Shown here one piece after another: positions 19,659 through 26,932 of a DNA stretch of 26,932 nt; positions within the stretch are counted from its first letter, which is position 1; every line of letters begins with the position of its first letter. The position numbers and the translations under genes were made by a program. The stretch is from assembly GCA_027596945.1 (NCBI GenBank), contig JADGJH010000168.1, positions 1 through 26,932 of the forward strand. Direction: 5' to 3'. Under the pieces are notes generated by a model. The model saw nothing but the letters and a program-made list of their open reading frames with translations. It was not told the origin of the DNA and did no database searches. Source of the stretch: Physocladia obscura. Taxonomy: Eukaryota; Chytridiomycota; Chytridiomycetes; Chytridiales; Chytriomycetaceae.

Positions 19659-22600
19659 TTATGCGTCAAAATTTGCATCCTTCACAAACTTTAAAAATAC
19701 CATCTCCAAAGAAATCTGCCCAAAACAAAATTCTTTCAAGCCAGATCCACCAACAACTCGCGCGTTTTCAAAATGTTCAAAGACTTTTCCAAGCCCACCC
19801 AAACTTTCCACATCGCTTTCAGGAACCTCCCAGCGAGCCATCAAATTCTCAAACTTTTCAGTTAATACAGCATGTGGCAAATGCAATTCCACAAGCCTTT
19901 GAACTTGAACTGACGAATCTAACTCGGCGTCTAAATGAACTTCAAGCACATACCCTTTTCCGTACGTCGTTTTAATGTATTGTTGGGTACCCAAAACTGC
20001 CAAATTTCCATTCACCATTATCCCAATTCTTGAAGCCAAGGCATCTGCCTCGTCCAACGAATGCGTTGTAAGTAATGTTGCCAGACGTCCTTTTAGTGCT
20101 TTTAGCAAGTTCCATAGATTTCGTTTTGCTTTTGGGTCAATCCCAGTGCTTGGCTCATCCAGGAAAAGAAGCTGCGGCTTTCCTACCACAGCAATTAGAA
20201 ACGCAATTTTCCGCTTGGTTCCTCCGCTAAGTTCTTTGCATTGTTTATCCAAGTCAGCAGAGAGCGTTGATCCCATAGCATCCACAAGCATTCGGATCCA
20301 ATATGTTCGCCTCTTTTGAACGATTCCTTTAATGGAAGCGAATAAGTTCAAATGTTCACGTCCTGTCAGAAGCGGCCATAATGTATCATGCTGAGCAACT
20401 TGGCCGAACAAACTTGCTCTAGTGTAAACGTCTTGCGGCGGCGTTTGACTCTGCAAAGTAGTTATAGCAACAGCGCCTCTCGTTGGAAGCTGTTCTCCAA
20501 CAGCCATTGACATTGCTGTTGTTTTTCCAGCTGATTGAGAATACAGCAGTTAATTATCACGAGCAAGATAAATCACAGCAAAAAATAATTTTTTCCACCT
20601 CCATTGGGCCCGAGAACAGCCAGTATTTCGCCTTGTTGGCAGCCAATTGACACATCTTTAACAGCAACAACATCATCCACTACAGCATCGCCCCACCGTC
20701 GAGGCTTCACATAGACCTTTCGTGTCCGCCTTAAAATTACATCGTCCGTGCACATTGGATTAGTAACTCTAATTCTTTCTGCTGTAACATTTGAATCCTC
20801 ATCTTCTGCTGCAATATCCCCGAAATCAACAGGCATTTCCACTTCCGAAGCACTTAGAACAGTCTGTGGCAATGCAATGAACGCACCATCCAGCCAAAAC
20901 ACCAACGTAACATATCCTGCAATTTGGGCAATCATTCCCAGAAGCGGCGCAAGCATGCCGTTTCCCCACGCGAAATAGTATGAGATTGTTAGTGGAGGAA
21001 TCTCTTCGGAAGCTGATTTGACGCTTGCAACAGCCATGTAGTATAAAATCGCACTAAATGGGTATGTAGGGATTGAAAAAGAACATATAGCGTGTGCAAT
21101 GTTTCCGATATCTGGATCTCCCATTGTGTCAAAATACACTAAAGCACTGGTTTTAACGGGAAAAAATTACATATAGACTTGAGTTGATTAAATAACGTTA
21201 CCTGTACGGCAAAGCAGTTCCGAATGTTATAAATAAACTTGACGTTGTCAAAAACGAACCAGGGTCCCTAAAAGCCATTCCCAAAGCATCTGCAAAATCA
21301 AAATTAGCTGTTACAAAAAATGTATTGTGACTGTTTTGAAGTTATATTTACACGAGGAAACCAGTGCAAGAACCGCAAAAAGAATATTAGCAAGCAAAAA
21401 CATGCAAAAAGCAACGCCTCCAAACGCCTCAATATTCCAAAATTCGACAAGCCAGCACATGCTCAGTCCAGGGGCCGCCATTAACGGGAAATGAGCAACT
21501 AGGTTGGAAACCCAGTATACAGAAACCGATAATCCCATGGATTTTAGAAAAATATCCATTTTGACTGCGCGTTCGTGTACAGTTTCACGAGCCCACCCAA
21601 CAGCCGTAAAATACAGACTCATTGTAATGAGCCAGAATGAAGAGGTTGCGGATGCAATGTCTGAAGTGAAAATTGGATAAAACATATACATTGGAAACAA
21701 GATGCTTGGAAGAGTACTGGAAAGGCTTCGAGAAAACATTATCCATCTTGCATGAGCTGAACTTAGAATTTGCGAGAATACTGGTGTTTTATGGAGTGTT
21801 GTATCTGTTTTCAGGGTTTTACTATTTTTTTCTTCTTTTTTGTCAAGGCTTTTAGAACAGTGAAACGCTTTACCATTTCCCAATAGCATTGTCTCCTCAT
21901 CCGCAGCATCATTTGCATTAACGCGAGTCCAATAATCTTCAGCCAGTCGCGCTTCTTCGCTCGTTTCCAAACCCCCACCTTCTTCACTCTTAAGAAAAAC
22001 CTCCTCCAAAGTCGGCATTGATAAGCCATAGTAATTGATGGCGCAGTTGGCAACCTGTTTGTCCAGCATGTTGAACAATCTAGGAAAACTTGAAGCGCCT
22101 GAAGTCGGAATTGAAATTGTGAGAGTTTTTTCACCAACGGTTGGAATCACAGTTCCCGGCCTATCTATTACCGGTTGTGATACAACGATTGCTGATACAA
22201 TATGCTTGTTGATCAAAGCTAGAATCTTGATGTCGCTGCTGTTTTCTCGTTGGTACACAATGTTGAGGGTGTAACCGATGTTAAAGCGGTGTTTGAGGAA
22301 CACAGATGTTCCAAGGCATCTGATTCTGCCTTTTGTCAGAATAGCTTTCCGGTCAGCGACAATATCGGCTTCCTACAAGATGTAAAATCAACGGCATATA
22401 GACGCGAATTAACAAAACAAAACTCACATCCATCATATGAGTTGTCATAAAAGTCAACCTTCCTTTTTTATTATCACTAAGCATTTTCCACAGCGCACGA
22501 CGTGAAAGCGGGTCCATTCCAGCACTCGCTTCGTCCAATATCAAAATCTTCGGGTCCCCAACAATCGCCATGGCAACCGAAAGCTTCCTCTTCTGGCCCC

Positions 22601-23338
22601 CGCTCAAAGTTTTCACGAAATCATTGCGCTTTGAAATCAAATCCAGCTGCGTCAAAACCGGAGTGACCACATCAGCGTCGAGTTCAGCCGCTGTTTTCGT
22701 GGCCCAAAGACCTTTGATTCCAGCAAATAGAATGACATGCTCGGCGACAGTCAATTCTTCGTGTTGGATGTCGTGCTGAGGACAAACTCCAATTTCACGT
22801 CGAATTGCGGCCATTTCGGACGCTAGATCGTGGCCAGCGACACTTCCGTATCCCGTCGATGCAGGGATTAAACCGGTCAGACTAATTAAAATAAATAAAT
22901 AACTTACTCATATATATTCTGAAAATCTTTGAAGAAATCTCACATTTGTAATGTGGTAGTTTTTCCAGCGCCGTTATGTCTACAAGAAAAAATGTTCGAA
23001 AAATATTTAAAAAAATTACATAAAAGATATTGAACTGACCCCAGCAACACAAATATCTCGTCTTCATACAAATTAAGACTCAAACCGTCAACTGCATTTC
23101 CACTCGCGTTCGGAAACTTAAAATGAATGTCTTTTAAACTGACCAACTTCCTCAGTTCCAGCGGATCGGGTTCAATATCGTCTGTATTTGTGGTAGGCGT
23201 TATCGCCACACTCGATTGAAGACGCCGCCTCGCTTCAGAGACCCATTCATTATATTTTTGCACGTTAACGTATTTCAGTGGAAACCACCATGGCCGTGGA
23301 ACACTATAATCTTGTGGAACAACTTGATCAAGGTACAG
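19659..23338 (-). CDS. ABCA-type ABC transporter lacking its first membrane domain
   Basis: About 1,100 residues on the minus strand. It starts abruptly at LYLDQVVPQDYSVPRPWWFP, the linker that in ABCA proteins follows the first membrane domain. NBD1 has Walker A GHNGAGKTT, signature LSGGQKRK, Walker B ILILDEASAGMDP and H-loop TTHMMDEAD. The second membrane domain has several hydrophobic spans (about 20950-21660). NBD2 has GPNGAGKTT, LSGGTKRK, LLFLDEPSTGIDP and TTHSLDEAD. The gene ends in TAA at 19659-19661. ABCA proteins are usually lipid transporters or floppases; that is a family inference. All ATPase motifs are intact, so the part present is not decaying. No start codon or first membrane domain is found upstream. 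Instead a poly-T-rich intron-like tract joins it to 5-oxoprolinase. Walker A of NBD1 is encoded by a 36-nt exon (22979-22944). Confidence 0.9.
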
Positions 23339-23447
23339 CTGGAAGTTTGATGTAATTAGTATATAAAATAGAAGAAAAAAAAAAAAAAAACAAAAAAACA
23401 AAATAAAAAAAAAAAAAAAAAACAACAGCAAAAAAAAAAAAAAAAAC
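23339..23447 (-). other. Poly-A/T tract joining 5-oxoprolinase to ABCA transporter
   Basis: In the minus sense this 109-nt tract starts GTTTTT, contains three long T-runs interrupted by a few other bases, and ends TACTAATTACATC...CCAG. It has a good branch-site-like TACTAAT and an acceptor. Its right edge lies inside conserved 5-oxoprolinase coding sequence: the GTT of the supposed donor would be the Val of the family block GT-x-x-EV. Its left part looks like a genuine ABCA intron end. The flanking exons are both in phase 0, so splicing would give a single fused frame. Confidence 0.7.
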
Positions 23448-26400
23448 CTCTTTGGCGGTTCCAGTAAAGTCAAACACTGCACTGCCATCATTACCATCAA
23501 TTTTAATTGCGAGCTTGATTACAGAACCGTCATCCATTCGATCTTCAGCATGCAATTCCGCCCCTCTCTTGGAATGAAACTCTTTCAACACTGAAATTGA
23601 AGATTCAAGACAAATACTCATTACATGAAGAAAAAAAATTTTCAAGAGAACTCAACTATTTCTCACAGCACCCTCAGCATTCTCCCGAATAAAGCCCATA
23701 TACGCCTGAACAACGTCAAGTCCATACTCCTCAATAAGCCCACCCACAAGAGAAATCCCCCGCTGATTAGCCGCAACCTGCGCCTTCAAGTCCGACAAAT
23801 TGTCTCCAAAGCACCGCGACCCACTGCAACCCTCATACTGCGCTGGCGCGTTCACCAGGATCTCGCGCGTGCCCGCCTCGTCAAACACGCCGTTGCGCAC
23901 AATACGGAACGACTTGACGGCAGCGCCTTCCTGGAATAATTCGCATGAGTTTGGGGGCATGGAGCCTGGCTGGATTCCGCCAATGTCGGCGTGGTGGCCG
24001 CGGCTCGCGACGAAAAAGACGAGCCGACTGGCAGAGAAGACGGGTGTGATGATTGTGATGTCAGGGAGGTGGGAGCCGCCGGCCGCTGGATGGTTGGTCA
24101 TGAGAACGTCTCCGTCGGATAGTGTTGAGCCGAGGTGCTCCATTTGCCATCGCACAGCTTCTTGCATACTGCCAAGGTGGACGGGAATGTGTGGCGCATT
24201 AGCGACGAGGCCGCCGTCGGGTCCAAAAAGCGCGCAGCTAAAATCAAGACGTTCTTTAATGTTTGTACTGATAGCCGTTTTTTGGAGCGTGCGCCCCATT
24301 TGCTCGGCGATGGACATGAATCGATGTCCAAAAACGCTGAGCATAATCGGATCTTGAACAATTTGGCTTGTGCTTGCTGCGTTCGTGACACTGCTTGAGG
24401 ATTCAACTTCAATAACAACATGTTCGCTTGTTACAAGGGCTTTGCATTCAGGCTCGACAACGATTGTGGCTGTTGCATCAATAATGAGGGCGGGTCCAAC
24501 AATCTCGTCGCCAGCTTTCAAATCTGGAAGCATAAAAACTGGTGTCGCAACTCGCCCGAGGTTTTTCCAAAAAGTTTGATGAACCGATTTTGCAACTTTG
24601 TTTGGGACTCTACGACGTGCGTGGGATGCAATTTCCTTGTGAACATTTGTCGTTTCTGAAACAGATGATGATCCTTTTCCGATGGCGCGAATGCGAATAT
24701 CATCAATTATAACAGCGCGATCAGGAAGTGTGAATCCAAACTCTGTCTTGTGTGTTGCAGTGAAAGAAGAGAGGAAGTCCCAGGAATCATTCGGTTTCAG
24801 TGTCATCATTGCGGTATCGGTACCTGCAACGACAATAGAAATTATTAAAGTGAGGTTGTATCTTTTTATATTTAATACCTTGGTAACGGAGATTCAAATA
24901 AGGTTCCAAAACAATTTGACTAGCTAAAAATCCTTGTTTCGATAAATGTTCTCTCGCACCGTTCGACAAGGCCTTAATTCGCGACTTTACATAATCAAGT
25001 TTGACTTCCTCAAAAATCTCCTGGCTATAAACAATTGAATAATATTTTTAAATGCAATAAGATGCTAAAAAAATAAAAAATAATAAAAACCTTGGCTCTT
25101 GAACTTCATGAACAATATCAGCCAGCGACAGCCCGTAAGCCGACAAAATCGCAGAGTACTTGTGAATCAAAATCTTTTTAATCCCAAGGCTCTTTGCAAT
25201 CGCACACGCATGCTGCCCTCCGGCTCCGCCAAAACACGCCAGAATATGTTTGCTAGTGTCATGGCCCTTCGCCTGAGTGAGTTGCCTGATTGGTCGACAC
25301 ATTGCCTCGTTGGCAACTTCGACAAACCCGTAAGCGATTTCGTCAAGCGACATTGGCGCGGTGGCGGCATCAGAGAAGGTTGCGTTTATGGAGATGCGCA
25401 ATGTTTCAAAATTTTTGGTGGTTGCCGCAAGATCGAGAGGCTCTTTTTCGGTTTTTCCAAAGATTGCGGGGAAGTATTCGGGGATGAGGCGGCCGAGGAG
25501 AAGATTTGCGTCTGTGATTGCAAGTGGGCCGCCTTTTTTGTAACATGTTGGCCCTGGATTTGCACCAGCACTTTCGGGGCTTTATTTTTTTTATTGAGTA
25601 ATTGCGTAAAAAGTGCTATATGTAAAAAAAAGTAATTACCCAACAACAAACATTCCGTTTCTGAAAAATAAACGCGAACCACCTCCTGCAGCAACCTTGT
25701 TTTTTTTTGTTGTTTTTTCAAAACATTAGAGGAGATAAGAAAAAAAAACATGTGCTCTCACAGTGTTGATGTCCAATTGAGGCGCCTGAATTGTAACTCC
25801 GGCAGTTGTGGTTTCAAAAACATGGTCAAATCTTCCTGCATATCTGCTGACATCGGTACTGGTACCTATTTTGGAATTTTATGATCAATACATGCAACAC
25901 GCTGCATGCGCACTCTTGGCTCGTTCGATCTCCAAGAACGTGCTCATGTGCGCAGAATAACATTTTTCTTCTTTTCACAACGAACTTCTCCAACTCGCTC
26001 GCAAACACAAAAAACAACCTCCCATATCAAACCCAATGATCGGACGCCCATCCTCGGCATCAAAACTCGTCAACGCATATCCAACAACCCCACCAGCCGG
26101 GCCCGATAACACAGCTCCAAGTCCGCCAAAATCATCCACATCCGCCAACCCGCCATCGCTCTTCATAAACTGCACGCGCACACTGTTCTTGTCACCGATG
26201 AGACCCGCGTCGAAGCCGGCCGTGAAGGTCGCAATGTATTTGCGGATCGCAGGCGTCAGGTATGCATCGGTGACGGCACTGTTTCCGCGCGGCACGAGTT
26301 TTATCATGGGTGTTGTTTGTGAGGAAATGGAGATATTTGTAAAGTTTAGCGTTTTGGCGAGGTCGGCGATTTGTTGTTCATGGCCTGTGTTTATTATATA

Positions 26401-26932
26401 AATTTTTTATGTTTAATATATGTTGGGGAAGCGCTTTTTTTTATTTTTTTTGTTTGGACTATAAATTTTTTTCTTTGTTGTTTCTCTTATTTTTCGCTTG
26501 CCAAGCTCGCTTTGAACTACATCACCTGGAAAGGTATACGAATGCATAAGGCAAACAGCAATACTCCGAATTCCCAAATTATAAACCTCCTTTAATTTCT
26601 TCTCAACCTCCTCCAAATCCAAACGCTTCAACACTTTCACCCACTCGCCCGTGACGCCTTTAACAAACGCATCATCATCCTTTGGTATACTATCGTCAGA
26701 AACAAGGCCGCGCGAGTGGGCCGTGTATCCGACCAGCGAGACGCGTTCGTCGATCTCAATAACGTGGTCGTAGAGAACGGAGGGAACGGCGATCTCGAGG
26801 TCGAATATTTTGGGGCGCGATTGGTTCTGGATGTGGAGAATATCCTTGAAGCCTTTTGTAACCAGGAATGCGACGCGTTCGCCTTTGCGTTCAAGGAGCG
26901 CGTTGGTGGCGACGGTAGTGCCCATACGGATG
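23448..26932 (-). CDS. OPLAH: 5-oxoprolinase, start outside window and C-terminal end missing
   Basis: Exons 26932-26526, 26384-26019, 25865-25762, 25695-25640, 25579-25091, 25024-24879, 24823-23657 and 23590-23448 join in frame to about 959 residues. HyuA-like half: [75 protein letters not shown] and [14 protein letters not shown]. HyuB-like half: [94 protein letters not shown] and FDFTGTAKE. The family enzyme hydrolyses 5-oxo-L-proline to glutamate with ATP in the gamma-glutamyl cycle of glutathione turnover. About 80 N-terminal residues lie beyond the window. The last 250-300 residues of the usual length of about 1,290 are absent, replaced by the poly-A/T tract and the ABCA gene. All exons present look undamaged. 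Confidence 0.95.

Noticed and set aside
23350..23446. Poly-A runs as the tail of a retroposed gene copy.
   Set aside because: The neighbouring genes keep their introns, and the A-runs are on the strand opposite to what a retroposed minus-strand transcript would leave at its 3' end.
19975..26401. Many long plus-strand open frames opposite the ABCA and 5-oxoprolinase genes.
   Set aside because: They are antisense shadows of conserved minus-strand exons, have no family similarity that I recognise, and do not join across the introns.
1..26932. CRISPR array, prokaryotic operon or insertion sequence.
   Set aside because: No regularly spaced direct repeats or prokaryotic gene organisation is seen. 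Spliceosomal introns and eukaryotic gene families occur throughout.

Overview
The window looks like a compact, intron-rich fungal chromosome from a flagellated (zoosporic) lineage, most likely a chytrid. Genes are separated by tens to a few hundred bases. Introns are mostly 45-110 nt with GT/AG ends, often with gttgag- or gtttgt-type donors. The window holds a complete CFAP43 gene (motile-cilium axoneme), beside fungal features such as a Zn(II)2Cys6-type cluster. The species cannot be named from the sequence alone.

Layout. 1-4058 is a decayed, 5'-truncated Ty1/copia-type retrotransposon on the minus strand (putative LTR, RNase H, reverse transcriptase, integrase). 4410-5234 (-) is NAA20, the catalytic subunit of the NatB N-terminal acetyltransferase. 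It is divergent from a type II membrane protein with a predicted beta-solenoid ectodomain (5268-6440, +), and the two start codons are only 33 bp apart. 6504-12824 (+) is a 21-exon CFAP43 gene that I could join in frame from start to stop (1704 residues). 12892-14063 (-) is an SRSF10-type SR splicing factor with an apparent frameshift inside its RRM. 14152-15733 (-) is a WD40/DUF2415 protein. 15870-16776 (+) is the mitochondrial metalloprotease ATP23. 17123-19561 (-) is a transcription factor with its zinc cluster near the C terminus. 19659-23338 (-) is the C-terminal two thirds of a full-size ABCA transporter. 23448-26932 (-) is a 5-oxoprolinase (OPLAH) whose start lies outside the window and whose C-terminal end is missing.

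Two observations stand out. First, 5-oxoprolinase and the ABCA transporter are both cut off at one 109-bp poly-A/T-rich tract. They can be joined in frame through it as if it were an intron. This is either a true chimeric gene made by a deletion or an assembly collapse on a homopolymer. Second, the retrotransposon end of the window contains no CpG dinucleotide for 3,738 bases, while the rest of the window has ordinary CpG content. That points to methylation-linked mutation or another CpG-specific bias confined to the element.

The genes are ordinary eukaryotic housekeeping or ciliary genes with no sign of a pathway cluster. No CRISPR array, tRNA, rRNA or prokaryotic-style operon was seen.
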